64,000 bases of DNA from Hibiscus mutabilis (taxonomy: Eukaryota; Streptophyta; Magnoliopsida; Malvales; Malvaceae), in contig CM033717.1 of the NCBI GenBank assembly GCA_019671005.1, forward strand, positions 71,593,850-71,657,849, in the 5' to 3' direction. The position numbers were made by a program, and so were the translations under genes. The notes beneath the pieces were generated by a model that was given only the letters and a program-made list of their open reading frames with translations, did not search any database and was not told the DNA's origin. Within the stretch, counting starts at the first letter, position 1. Each line of letters begins with the position of its first letter. Of this stretch, positions 10,487 to 21,334 are shown piece after piece.

Positions 10487-11880
10487 GATCCTGCCTATTC
10501 GTCGGTGTCGTAGCTGGATCAAATCTTCAAACCTTGCCTCTTCGTCGGTGTTGTAGCTTGGTCAAATTTAACTTTTGGTTCTGCCTCCTCGCCGGTGTTG
10601 TAGCTGAACCAAATTTACTAACTTCCGGTCTTGCCTCTTCGTCGGTGTTGTAGCTAGACCAAATTCACTAACTTTTGATCCTGCCTCTTCGTCGGTATTG
10701 TAGCTGGATCAACATTACTAACTTTAGACCATGCCTCTTAGTCGGTGTTGTAGCTTGGTCAAAATTTACTAATTTTCAAATCTTATCAATGTTGTTTCTT
10801 GAAAAAATGAAGAAAAAAGCAAGAAAAGAGAAAAAATGGAAAAAGCAAAAATGAAAAAGCAAAAAAAAGAAAGAAAAATCAAAAAAGAAAAAAAAATCAA
10901 AAAAGAAAAAAGAAAAAAGAAAATGGAAAAGAAAAAAAGAGAAAAAAAAAAAAAAAAATCAAAATGAGCTTTCAATCCTTTGATCCTGCCTCTTCGTCGG
11001 TGTTGTAGCTGGATCAACATTACTAACTTTAGACCATGCATCTTCGTCGGTGTTGTAGCTTGGTCAAAATTTACTAATTTTCAAATCTTATCAATGTTGT
11101 TTCTTGAAAAAATGAAGAAAAAAGCAAGAAAAGAGAAAAAAATGGAAAATGCAAAAATGAAAAAACAAAAAAAGAAAGAAAAAATAAGAAAGAAAAAATG
11201 AAAAAAATAGAAAAAAGAAAAAAAATCAAAAAGAAAAAGGAAAAACGGAAAAGAAAAAAAAAGAAAAAAAAAGGAAAAGAAAAATCAAAATGAGCTTTCA
11301 ATCCTTCGATCCTGCCTCTTCGTCAGAGTTGTAGCTGGATCAAATCTTCAGACCTTGCCTCTTCGTCGGTGTTGTAGCTTGGTCAAATCTAACTTTCGGT
11401 TTTGCCTCTTCGTCGGTGTTGTAGCTGAACCTAATTCACTAACTTCCGATATTGCTTCTTCGTCGGTGTTGTACCTAGACCAAATTCACTAACTCTTGAT
11501 CCTGCATCTTTGTCGGTGTCGTAGCTGGATCAACATTACTAACTTTAGACCATGCCTCTTCGTCGGTGTTGGAGCTTGATCAAAATTCACCAACTTTCAA
11601 GTTTTATCAATATTGTATCAAAAAAAGAAGAAGAAGAAGAAAGGAAAATAAAGAGAAAAAGAGAAAAAAAAATAAGGAAAATGAAGAAAAAGAAAAAAGA
11701 AAAAGAGAAAAGGAAGAAGTTGTCAGTTTTCTGGTCTTGTCTCTTCGTTAGAGTTGTAGCTAGATCAGACATCAGAACTTTCATCCATCGGTCTTGCCTC
11801 CTCGTCAGTGTTGCAGCTGTATCAAATTTTGTAGACCCTGCCTCTTCGTCGGTGTTGCAGCTAGGTCGAACTCTCTGTAG
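10487..11880 (+). repeat. Tandem array of 34-nt hairpin units with covarying stems, element A
   Basis: Each unit has a near-constant core, TGCCTCTTCGTCGG then TGTTGTAGCT, flanked by five variable bases that are reverse complements of each other. Examples: GATCC (10487-10491) with GGATC (10516-10520); GGTTC (10577) with GAACC (10606); GGTCT (10627) with AGACC (10656); GATCC (10677) with GGATC (10706); GACCA (10727) with TGGTC (10756). The last four units are spaced exactly 50 nt apart, with 16-nt linkers like CAAATTCACTAACTTT. Since 50 is not a multiple of three, the array cannot be read through as a protein. A block of about 300 bp is duplicated (10677-10977 and 10981-11300). No known element part with this covariation comes to mind. 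Confidence 0.85.
10677..11300 (+). repeat. Tandem duplication of about 305 bp inside the array
   Basis: The block GATCCTGCC...GGATCAACATTACTAAC through the GACCA/TGGTC unit, a CAAATCTTATCAATGTTG linker and the following GAAAAA tract occurs twice in a row (first copy 10677-10977, second about 10981-11300). Differences are only a few bases and small A-tract length changes, so the duplication is recent relative to the array. Confidence 0.8.
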
Positions 11881-12129
11881 GTATTAGCTTATTATCAATA
11901 ATGTAGCAAGTGTGACTCATTTTACTTCCCCAACAAACAACCCCCCATTTTGAAGGTTTTGCTTCCCCAAGAGTGACAAAGTGTGACATCAAGACAAAAA
12001 AGAAGACTTGCGCCGAAGAGAAAGAAGATCTACCGAAGAAAGAAGACATGCGTCGAAAGGAGAGAAGTTCAGCCAGATCGGACAAAAATGGTTATTCTTG
12101 TCTTTGCTCTATTCCTATTACATAGCAAT

Positions 12130-12146
12130 GAGCAAAGAGGGGCAAC
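12130..12146 (+). promoter_or_regulatory. Element A polypurine tract
   Basis: GAGCAAAGAGGGGCAAC abuts the 3' LTR start TGTAATC. Element B has the same sequence just before its 3' LTR (61650-61666). This is the expected plus-strand priming site. Confidence 0.75.
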
Positions 12147-13358
12147 TGTAATCACTCATTTTTGTCCGAGTTTTTAGTATTTTTAGTATTAATGTAATAA
12201 TAATATTATTAATTTTAAAATAAAAAATAAATAATAATAATAAAAAAATAATAATAATAATAATTAAAAAAAAGGAATGAAGGGGAAGCTCCACGTCACC
12301 CCATAAGCCCCCCAATTGCCTATAAATATGAGGCATGGGGGCAATGGAAGCAAGAATCGGCAGAGTGGCAGCCCAAATAAGAGAGCATAGCTCTCGGGTA
12401 GCCAAGGACTGGCGTGCCCTCGGTCCTAACCGGTTTGATCGGGGTCCTATTTTAGACCCGATCTAGTTAATATATTTAGAGAGGTCGTGGCAGATTTCGG
12501 TGGGGTTCAGTCGGGGTTCGTCATTCGAACTCCTAGTTAGGTATATTTTCTTTCCTTTTTATTTGTGTTGTAATTTTTATGATTTAATGAAGTAGTAGTT
12601 AATTTAAAATTGTGTTTTTAGTTTGTATGTTTATTTATGTTTTAGATTAGTATTTATTATGTTTTAAATTTATGTTTTATATTAATATTTTATTTATGTT
12701 AGATTTGTTTTTATTTATGAGTTAGATTAATATTTATGTATGTATGTTTTAGATTAGTATTTTATTTATGTTAGATTTGTTTTTATTTATGTGTTAAATT
12801 AATAGTTATGTATGTATGCTTTATATTAGTATTTTATTTATGTTATATTAGTATTTTATTATGTTAGTATTTATTTATATTTTTATCGCAATGTATTTAT
12901 TTATATTTGCCATGTTATTTTTAAGTTTGCATAACAGATATATATTTTATCAATTCGGTGCCCTTTTATCCGAGCATAAACGGGGCCAGTATCAGGCGTA
13001 GTGATAGTGGTTGGGCGTTTACTCTCAGATAACGGGGCCTTTAAAATCTACTTGTAATTATAACAAAATTTTAATTTAATCGCCACTTTAATCCGGAAAG
13101 TCTAATATTAATAAAGCGGTAATTATTAAAGTACCAATTTTAGGCGGTGTGGGGTGCTAATCCTTCCCCACCCGTAACCGACTCCTGAACCCGACATTTT
13201 GAAATCTTTGGTTTTTACGATGTTCGGTCCACCTTGAATGGCCGGTGGCGACTCCATTTTTAACTAAAATACGGGTTTTATAAAACTCCACGCGAAAAAC
13301 ATCATTTTTCAAAACAAATAAAACTACTTCATTTTTTAGCGAGAGGGACGTCGCTACA
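12147..13358 (+). repeat. Element A 3' LTR
   Basis: This LTR is 1212 bp and parallels 6760-7935 closely, with small indels and scattered substitutions; the AAT-rich tract near 12220-12270 is longer than on the left. It carries the TATA-like CCTATAAATATGAGG near 12320 and the conserved stem-loop near 12965-13032. It ends GTCGCTACA at 13358. Confidence 0.85.
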
Positions 13359-16264
13359 CTGCTACCTTTCTGCACTTGTACATGTAATACTTGAAGAATT
13401 TGGATAAGTTTTTACATCAATATATCATACTTAACCTAATTCCAACCACAGATCTTTTTTTATTCAAAGATTCAATGGCTTTTCTATAGGAAAAGCTTGA
13501 TGTTCTCAACTATTGAATCTTTGAATCAATATTGCTTGATGTTCTCTATGAGATTCACATGTATTTGCCCCCTAAACAAAAGTAATTATAACTTACGTTT
13601 TGGTAAAATAGAGCTGTATTTATAATTCAACTATAAATGTTAAGATTTAAACCTAAGAAAATAAAAAAAAAAGTATGAACATCTTTATTCACACAACCAA
13701 TTAAAAAATCTCGTAAATATAACATACTTTGAGACTATTCAACAACCTTTTTTTCTATACAAGCTTAAATTATATAAACCAGAAGAGACTCTAGCGCCCC
13801 TACTTTTAACTCGTATTCTGATTTTATCCTTGAAATCATTTCTATTAAACATTTAAACATGTTCAAACTCTCATGTATATTATATCAACAACAGTAAAAA
13901 TTCAACTAAAACTCATTGTTTCTGTTTTTTTTTTTTTTACGAATAACTTAGACCAAACAATACCTGGCACATCAAAAGACGTGAGGAATTACCATGTGTG
14001 TCACTTGCAGTTCAATTGAATTAAACAAATAAAAAGGGAATTTTTTTTCTTTTTTTTAATTTAGAGTTTTGTCTGAAACTGTGGTGTGGTGGTAGCACAA
14101 AGACGAACATTGAAGGTGAACCGAAACAAGCCAAACATATGTTCCATCCACATCAACCTAATAAACCAACAAAACTATATAATTATATAAATTCTAATCT
14201 ATAAAGACGGCCATTTGGCCTCCTTTGCTCGTCTGTATCGTCTCCTTTCAATTCCAGTATTGTTTTTTCTTCTCCATTCCAATTTACAGCTGAAAACCAC
14301 TTACCCCATCAACGGGTCGCTCCAAATGATATCGTTAAGCAGGTCATGAGTTTGAAGTCTTACATATGCAGAAGATTTTTAACTGAAGATTTACGCACCA
14401 AAACTATATGTACGATGTGAATCGGTCTAAATTAATTAAGATAAAATCTTGAGGATCCGAAATGACAACAAAAAAAAAACTTCCACAAAGTAAAATTAAA
14501 TATGAATATAGGCTTGACCAGGGACGGAATTAAAATTTAGGATTGAGAAAGACAAACTATAAATATTTAAAAGTGAGAGATAAATTCATAGATAAACTAT
14601 TTTGTAACAAATTTAAATAAAAAATAAATATAAAAAAAATCTTCAAAAATAAGGGCGATTATCCCTCTCCACCCCTTAGTACCTCCGTGATTGGCCTTGA
14701 CCCATAGTAGGTAAAGACTTGGAGTAGTTGTAATTTCTGCCTCAAAGATGTTATGATTGGTAAAGATTTGAATCTTTTTCCACTTTCTTTAATATTTGAT
14801 ATAAGCATTAAAATAAAGGATAAAGTACATATATAGTCATTTGACTATTAGTAAAATTATGTTTTAGTCATTCAATTTTAAAAAATACATTTTTTGTCAC
14901 TTGACTAATCACTTTTTATTATGTCAGATATCGTGTCGTTAACTTCTAATGAAAGTACAACATAAACTGTTAAATAATTGACCTATTAACACATTTAACC
15001 CTCCAAATATACACACTTCATTAAATTGATCCATAGTTATAAAAAGATACAAATTAATCAAATTGATATTAGCTAAGGAATTGGTTTAGAGTTATTTTAT
15101 GGACTTGAAAAATGAAATAAAAGATACAAATGGAAGGGAGATAGAGAGAAACATTGAGGGTTATTTTCATGTAAGTGGGATCAGATTCAGAAAATATGTA
15201 AATATTAAGAACTAGTAAATGTTAAGATTTTGTTTGGTAAAAAAGATAAAGAATAAAATGAAAATTTTATTAATTAAATAATTTAAATTTAAAATAAAAA
15301 ATAATTACAAATGTTAATTATTTGATTAATAAAATTTTCATCATATTTTTATTTTCTGAATTAAACAAGTTTTGACATGCTCAATTTTACAAATTAATAA
15401 AGATCAAAACAAGCGACGGAGTTAGGATTTTCATATAATTAGGTCAGAGTGGAGTATGAGATATGAGAGATTCTCATACTACTAAAATAAATATTATCGA
15501 CTTCATAACTCAACAAATCAAGTGTGGTCAATTCTACTAATTCCTATAAAAAATTATAAAAATTTTATATTAACTCTTTTAAAATTTCATACCCTAATAA
15601 ATTAAGGATATTAATTGACCTTGATTTTAAAGGTAGCAAAAAATTTTAATATATAAAACGTAATTGAAATAAAAGACATGACAACTAATGGACTTTTTTA
15701 TAATAAATAAATCATAATAATTCCATGTATTTATTTTTAATTGCAAGAAAAGAAATTAAAGGATTAGTTTATGAGGAAGGGTGAATCGTCTTGTGTGGGC
15801 CATTTAAGGCAAACATTAAATGTAACTTCCAAAGTCAGTTTGAAATTTACAGAAAAATAAAAATGAATTTCTCCATGAAAACGATGCTTTTGTATTTGTT
15901 CACAAGTGCTCTTCACAAGGGAAGCTGCAGGGGATTATAAAAGAAGGTTGGTTTTTTTTTCAATTTTAGGATAGATTTCTCATGTGATGTTTATTTTAAT
16001 TTATTTATATTTATTTGGTTGAATAAATAATGAATTTGATATTATTAAATAAAGTTTAGAGTTTATATTTCATGAATATAAACAAATATAAAAGATTTTA
16101 TTTGATGACTAAGTATCTGATTCCGGTCCAACTAACTCACATATTTTCTTTAAGAAAAATATCTTGATTAGAACTCGAAGAATTCAGATTATTTTGCTAA
16201 CCCTAATTTTCATACATAAAATTATAATACTATATTATATAAACACCAAATAAAAAAATAAGAG
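13359..16264. other. Long AT-rich intergenic stretch, no gene recognised
   Basis: Stops are dense in every frame. Segment 14830-14930 resembles a MITE end common in this window (AGTCATTTGACTATTAGT). At about 15863 a 25-codon frame begins MNFSMKTMLLYLFTSALHKG; it is hydrophobic and could be a signal-peptide exon, but no partner exon was seen. Nothing else could be named. Confidence 0.4.
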
Positions 16265-16576
16265 TATTTATTTCATCAACTTCCGATATTCCGGTAGAAA
16301 TAAAAAGTTTCTACAAGTGCGTTAATTTTATAGTTTAGCGGTTCAATTTAAGGTTTATGGTTTAGAGACTTAGAAGTTAAGAAATGTGGTTAGAATTTAA
16401 GGTTTATAGATTAAAACATAAATCCCTACACATATTACCCTAAACTTAAACCCTAAATTATAACCACAATCTCAAATTTTAATCCCCAAACCAAAGTCCA
16501 TAAACTAAATCCTTGAACACTAAATCCAAAATACTTGTGAAAACCTTTTGTTTCTATCGCCGGTGCATGAAATATT
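16265..16576. repeat. Foldback MITE (family B, copy 2)
   Basis: The left end ATTCCGGTAGAAATAAAAAG and right end CTTTTGTTTCTATCGCCGGT mirror each other and match the ends of the 5204-5534 element. The interior is degenerate TTTAGG / CCTAAA sequence in opposite orientations. It is more diverged than copy 1, so older. Confidence 0.6.
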
Positions 16577-17276
16577 TTCTTAAAAAATAAATACGAAAAA
16601 TAGAGAATATGAAAACAATAAGTGTAGAAATATATTTAATATATATTACTATAAGTATGAAACTTTATAGAAATATCACTTTAAAACATTTACAACTTTA
16701 TATAAATGTTCTTGCACAAAGGTGATTGAATTCAAATATTTTTGGGTTCAATATTATCTTTTTTATTAGAACCACTCGTCGGGTTTGTATATTAATTTCA
16801 TTTTAGAAAAAGCTTGTTGTATAACATTAATGCCTAATTTGTGTAGGTGAGAACAGTTGAGTAAATGGTTGAAAAGATTATAAAGATTGGTTATTAACTA
16901 TTTTACGATAGAAGATTGAGGAGGAAGCTCAATTTGTGAGGTTGCATGGTTGAACACGAAAAGCCCTAAGCTGCCTCTAATTCCTCTAAATGTTGCTCAG
17001 AAATTAAAGAGTCTCATAATTCCAAACTATACCAACTCCCTGCCATAAATAAATAAACACCACTCTAATTTCTTTATATCTATAAAATTTATAATATGTT
17101 ATTATATGGATTATATTTATCAAACTTTATTAAAATAATACAATATTTGATATATATAAAAAAAAGATTTAGTTTAATAGAGACTTTGATTATAAATTTT
17201 AAAGTTAATATATTTTTAGGACGAGAATTAGACATTTCATTATTGATTAAGGTTTTTTGGAAGACCCTTACAAATT

Positions 17277-17311
<35 letters not shown>

Positions 17312-17429
17312 AGAATTATCTCAACTTTGATGACTTAATTGTATTTTAGGTCATTAATAACTTTAAAACCGTTAGAATTTAGCTATTGTCCCTTCTAAAA
17401 ATGTTTGGTTTATTATTTTTAGGACATAG
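16577..17429. other. AT-rich intergenic DNA with a (TA)n microsatellite
   Basis: A (TA)n run lies at about 17279-17308. An 80-codon plus frame at 17096-17338 reads through that microsatellite and AT-rich sequence; its composition (Ile/Tyr/Leu runs) marks it as chance. No gene seen. Confidence 0.5.
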
Positions 17430-17572
17430 TGTTGGGTTTTATATCTTCAACCGAATTGCTTGCCAAGTAGTGGAGAAGATGTAATTTGGGTGATGGTGGT
17501 GGAAGCAAAATATAAGAAAAATTGAAAAATTGTTTGTGATTCTTCCCCATAGTATTCCAACAATCTCCCCCT
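17430..17572 (-). repeat. Copia element 3' LTR remnant, internally deleted
   Basis: Plus-strand TGTTGGGTTTTATATCTTCA to GCAAAATATAAGAAAAATT matches the start of 19274 onward almost base for base. It then jumps to the LTR start sequence and ends GTATTCCAACA next to the purine-rich AATCTCCCCCTTA (polypurine tract on the minus strand). A large internal part of the LTR is therefore missing. Confidence 0.7.
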
Positions 17573-18211
17573 TAGTATTCCAACAATCTACCACTTTTTA
17601 ATATGATAAAACTAACTTGAAAAATTGTTTGTGATTCTCCCTCTTAGTATTTAAAAATTTGAATAAGAGAGTTTAAAATTTAAATGAAGTTAAAGCTCCT
17701 CCTTATTCACTTGAAAATTAATTTTTCAAACTGTTTCTCCTATTTTTGTTATATCAAAAAGAATTTAAGTAACTTTAAGTTCAAAATAACAATAGAGGTT
17801 AAAAAAATTTGACACAAATAAGATTTTTGGTTTTAAAATGGCTCCCCTTACTTAAGCATCAATCAAATGTTAGTCAAACAATTTATGATAATCTAGTTGA
17901 ATTAAAAAATAAATCAAGTTAAAATAAACAAAAAATCAACTAAATTTTACCACACTTGAACCAAATAGAGGATGTGAAGCCTTCCTTCTTCAAGTGTCAT
18001 TCCATGTGTGTATGGAGCTCCCCCTTAATTTTGTACTTTGTTGATCATTCTCTATCACACCTAAAATAAGACAATCACAAATGTTTTGGTATCAAAATTG
18101 CTTTGGATCCATAGAAGCTTTAAATTCAAAAACCAATTCATCATAGGCTTCTTGTAATTCATTAAAGAAATAGGAATTTGAAATAGATGAATTAGAAGCT
18201 ACCTCTCCCTC

Positions 18212-19183
18212 TTAGAGGGACATGAAGCATAGATGAACAACTTCATCTTCATCGGTGAAGTCTTCGTCACTCCATGTTGTCATGTATGCTTTCTTTGAAG
18301 ATGACTCTTTTTTGTTGAAGCGAGGACAATCGAATTTGGTATGCCTTGTGTCCTTGCATTCATGGTTCTTTTGGGGATTCTTCATCTTCTTCTTCGGTTC
18401 ATGCTTGGAATTTTCCATTTCGCTCTTCATGAATCAGATGAACTTTTTGAAGAGATTAACCATCTCTTCATCTTCACTTTCTTCCTCACTTGATTCTTCA
18501 TGTTGGCATTTGGAGGATTTAAGAGCAATGACATTAACATCAATGCCTTGCTCTTTGATTTTCTTCTCCTTTTCCCTCTTCAAGGGTTCGGACATCATCT
18601 CATGAGTTAGCAAGGATCCAATTAGCTCATCAAGCTTGAGCTCCTTCAAGTTATTGGCTTCAATGATTGTCGTCTTCTTGCTCTCCCATGATTCGGGAAG
18701 TGAGTAAATCAACTTCCGAACGAATTTGTCTTCCGAAATCTCCTCTCCAAAGCTTTTGAGTTGGTTAACAATTGTGGAAAATCGGTCGAACATCCTCTTA
18801 ATATCTTCATCCGGGTCCATCTTGAAGTTTTCATACTCAAGGTTGAGAAGACTGATCTTGGTCTTCTTTACTTCATTTGTTCCCTCGTATGTGACTTCAA
18901 GCTTGTCCCATACATCCTTGGCACTCTCACAAGAAGAAACCGTAGCATAAACCTCCAGTCCCAAAGCACAAAATAGCACTAGCAACGCATTGGAGTTTAG
19001 CTCCTCATCTTCTTGTCGTTGGCATTCCAATCCACATTCCTTCGTTGAGGCACGAACGATTCATCTTCAACAAGGTCCCAAAGTCGATAATCCTTTGCCT
19101 TGATGAAGTACATCATCCTATTCTTCCAAACATGCATAATGTTCACCGTTGAAGAATGGTGGCTTGTTGATGGATTGTGCCAT
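18212..19183 (-). pseudogene. Copia gag (UBN2/retrotran_gag type), frameshifted
   Basis: The minus-strand start MAQSINKPPFFNGEHYACLE at 19183 is typical of Copia gag. Two frame changes follow: a second segment reads YFIKAKDYRLWDLVEDESFV, and the main frame (19030-18434) holds DVWDKLEVTYEGTNEVKKTK, RMFDRFSTIVNQLKSFGE and LIYSLPESWESKKTTI, the family's conserved block. After one more break, 18430-18212 gives CKDTRHTKFDCP, where a CCHC zinc knuckle would be; it is degraded. Gag normally forms the particle coat. This copy could not encode it intact. Confidence 0.85.
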
Positions 19184-19259
19184 GAACTCCGGTTGATAGA
19201 ATGGTTGATCGAGCTTGGGATCGCCTCAATAGGATGTTAATCCCTCTCGATTGAGCCTC

Positions 19260-19271
19260 ACTCTGATACCA
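19260..19271 (-). promoter_or_regulatory. Copia element primer-binding site (initiator tRNA-Met type)
   Basis: On the minus strand TGGTATCAGAGT follows the LTR end by two bases. TGGTATCAGAG is the standard plant Copia primer site complementary to initiator tRNA-Met. Confidence 0.8.
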
Positions 19272-19273
19272 AT

Positions 19274-20262
19274 TGTTGGGTTTTATATCTTCAACCGAAT
19301 TGCTTGCCAAGTGGTGGAGAAGATGTAATTTGGGTGATGGTGGTGTAAGCAAAATATAGGAAAAATTAGACACAAGATTTAGAGTGGTTCGAGCTTCTAA
19401 CCAAGCTCTACATCCACTGCCTTAGCTTCCTACTAAGGATTTCACCAATTCACTAAGAATTCTTCCCTTTTTCTAGGCTTAGGAGGCAACCTAGACTCAC
19501 AACCCAAGTATGGCATCCAAAGCTCACAAACCGAGCTTTGGGAACACTCTCTAACAAGAGAAAACTTAGCAAACTAGAAATTCCTCTAAAATGTGATTGT
19601 TTGCACTCTTAAGCTCTCACTCAAATCCTAATACACTTGAGCATATATTGACATTTTAGCTCAACAAGTGTAGCCTATACAAAGAATGGGAAATTAAGCA
19701 CTAAGACAAATTTTCATCATAATGTTGTTGACTTGAGGATCAACAAGTGTAGTCTATACATAGATGCTTGGAGGTTCCTTTTATATTCCCAATTAAGCTT
19801 CTAGTCGTTGGAGATCGTTAGGATTAAATTGGAGTCGTTGAGGCCTTTATTTCCCACAATAAATGTAGTTCTGGAGCTGCCCGTATTGATACACAAGTAG
19901 CCGTATCGATGTCGGTTCTTCAAGAACTAGCTGTTATGCTCTTCACAGCTGATGCGTATCAATACGCGTAGGAGTGTATCGGTACGGCCTGTAATTTAAA
20001 AGACCGTTGGGAAATAGTCGTTGGGGTTTTTGCCACGTAGGCGTATTGAAACGCTAAGAGGCGTATCTAAACGACCTCTCTCTGTATCGATATAGGCAAA
20101 CCATGTATCGGTACAAGTTTTGACAGTTCAAATAGATTGTAACTGAAACCCTAAGGCGTATCGATACGGGGAATACCGTATCGGTATGGTTACTTGAAAA
20201 ACTCGGGTTTGGCTACTTTAAAGACATTTAAATCATTCCAAAACCTTATAAAATCCATCACA
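19274..20262 (-). repeat. Copia element 5' LTR with TATA box and palindrome array
   Basis: On the minus strand TATAAAAG at 19785-19778 is a clear TATA box. Upstream of it (19882-20192) lie about ten imperfect palindromes of the form GTATCGATAC or GTATCGGTAC, often with a CG on each side. The outer border is approximate because the 3' LTR is too short to show where the repeat ends. Confidence 0.6.
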
Positions 20263-21334
20263 CATATTTTCAAGTTGTTTGGACTTGAAATCATTTTTGA
20301 AATCTTTTCAATTTAGTCCAAAATTATTTTTCAATTATTATATCAAAACAAATATTTTAACACATTGTCGGTTAAAATTACTGAAATTAAACATTAACCT
20401 CTCATTTTTCTGGTTTAATTACTTTTTAAGACCTTTTAATTTTAAAATTAGTGAAATTAAACTTTAACTCTTTTATTTTTATGATTCATTTGCTTTTAAG
20501 ACCATATCATTTCAAAGTTAATCAACTTAACTCTTTATGGCTCAATCATAAGTTCATAACCTAACCCTAAAACATCACACATCATGAATTTAAATATAAA
20601 ACGTTAACATGTCACGTAGTACAAGGGAAATAATTGATGCACGACAGTGAAAAACTTTTTTTTACAAGCATGTTTGTTTAAAACCTTAAACTATAATATC
20701 AATAATCAGTTTATCTAGTGAAATGAAACAATAGATCCCTTAAACAAGGTAAGAGGTTTGAACCTGATGTTGTGAATGGAATAAATTAGATTGGGAGGGT
20801 CACCCACATAACGGGCCTCTACAGTACTTGATCCAGATTAATCAATCAATGAGTTAAATACCGATCAATAAACTAAAAAAATACACAGACAGTGCACAAA
20901 CCTAATATAAAAATACAAATGATCGAATTCTAGGGTATATTTAGGAGGAAAGGAAAGTGAGAGAATATAATGGGGGTGAGGTAAGAACAAATCCCAACAA
21001 GTAAAGATAAATGTAGTATCTATTTGTCTTAATATATACAACAAATAAAGATTTAGATGATACCAATTGTATGGTCATTGGGTTTGAAAACAAAAAACAA
21101 GAGAAGAAGAAAACCCCATTTTAGGACAGCTGAGCTTTCACACTTGGAAAAAAACCCACTAGCTGACAAAACTGAACCCATCCTTTTGTTTGTCTTTGTT
21201 AGGGCATGTTTGGCTGTTTCTTTCCTTTGGGAATCTGTTAAAAAGGCAGGGTCTTTGAGACAAGATGCCAAAACAAACGTTTCACTGATTCCCTATCCAC
21301 CTAATGCAAAGACAAAACAAAAACCCATTAAAAA
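20263..21334. other. Intergenic DNA, no gene recognised
   Basis: The stretch is AT-rich. A 93-codon plus frame at 21057-21338 and its 72-codon antisense partner show no domain. Sequence around 21060-21330 is less AT-rich (for example AGGACAGCTGAGCTTTCACA) and could be a gene scrap, but it cannot be identified. Confidence 0.35.

Larger units (their letters stand above)
6760..13358 (+). mobile_element. Non-autonomous LTR retrotransposon, element A (6.6 kb)
   Basis: Two direct LTRs (6760-7935 and 12147-13358) start TGTAATCAC and end GTCGCTACA or ATCGCTACA. They enclose a primer-binding site immediately after the left LTR and a polypurine tract immediately before the right one. The flanking 5-mers are CTGTT and CTGCT, a target duplication with one mismatch. 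The 4.2 kb interior has no gag-pol frame. It holds degenerate sequence (7960-9780), a long A/GAAA-rich tract and a tandem array of hairpin units (about 9900-11880). The PBS sequence and a satellite-like array near the 3' end recall the Tat/Ogre lineage of Ty3/gypsy elements, whose 3' untranslated region is known to breed tandem repeats. That affiliation is inference. Element B at 55641-63909 is a close relative. Confidence 0.85.
17430..20262 (-). mobile_element. Deleted Copia-type LTR retrotransposon (pol missing)
   Basis: Read on the minus strand: an LTR ending AAACCCAACA at 19274, the primer-binding site TGGTATCAGAG (tRNA-Met type) two bases later, a frameshifted gag, a 3' non-coding region with the typical AAGGGGGAGATTGTTGG signature, and a short remnant of the 3' LTR at 17430-17572. 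Protease, integrase, reverse transcriptase and RNase H are absent. The 3' LTR keeps only about 95 bp of its end plus its start. A roughly 90-bp repeat (17521-17610 and 17613-17650) overlaps that remnant. The right border at about 20262 is an estimate; no exact target duplication was found. Confidence 0.75.

Noticed and set aside
10487..11880. CRISPR-like array (regular repeats and spacers)
   Set aside because: The sequence is plant nuclear DNA inside an LTR element, the linkers are nearly constant and not unique, and no cas genes exist.
11552..11887. Lys/Glu-rich protein frames across the purine tracts (also 10980-11201 and 61010-61388)
   Set aside because: Composition comes from GAAAAA repeats and the 50-nt units shift frame at each repeat; no conserved frame.
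15863..15940. Small secreted-peptide gene (MNFSMKTMLLYLF...)
   Set aside because: Only 25 codons, with no second exon or known peptide motif visible.
17096..17338. 80-codon plus frame
   Set aside because: It reads AT-rich DNA and a TA microsatellite; no domain or splice context.
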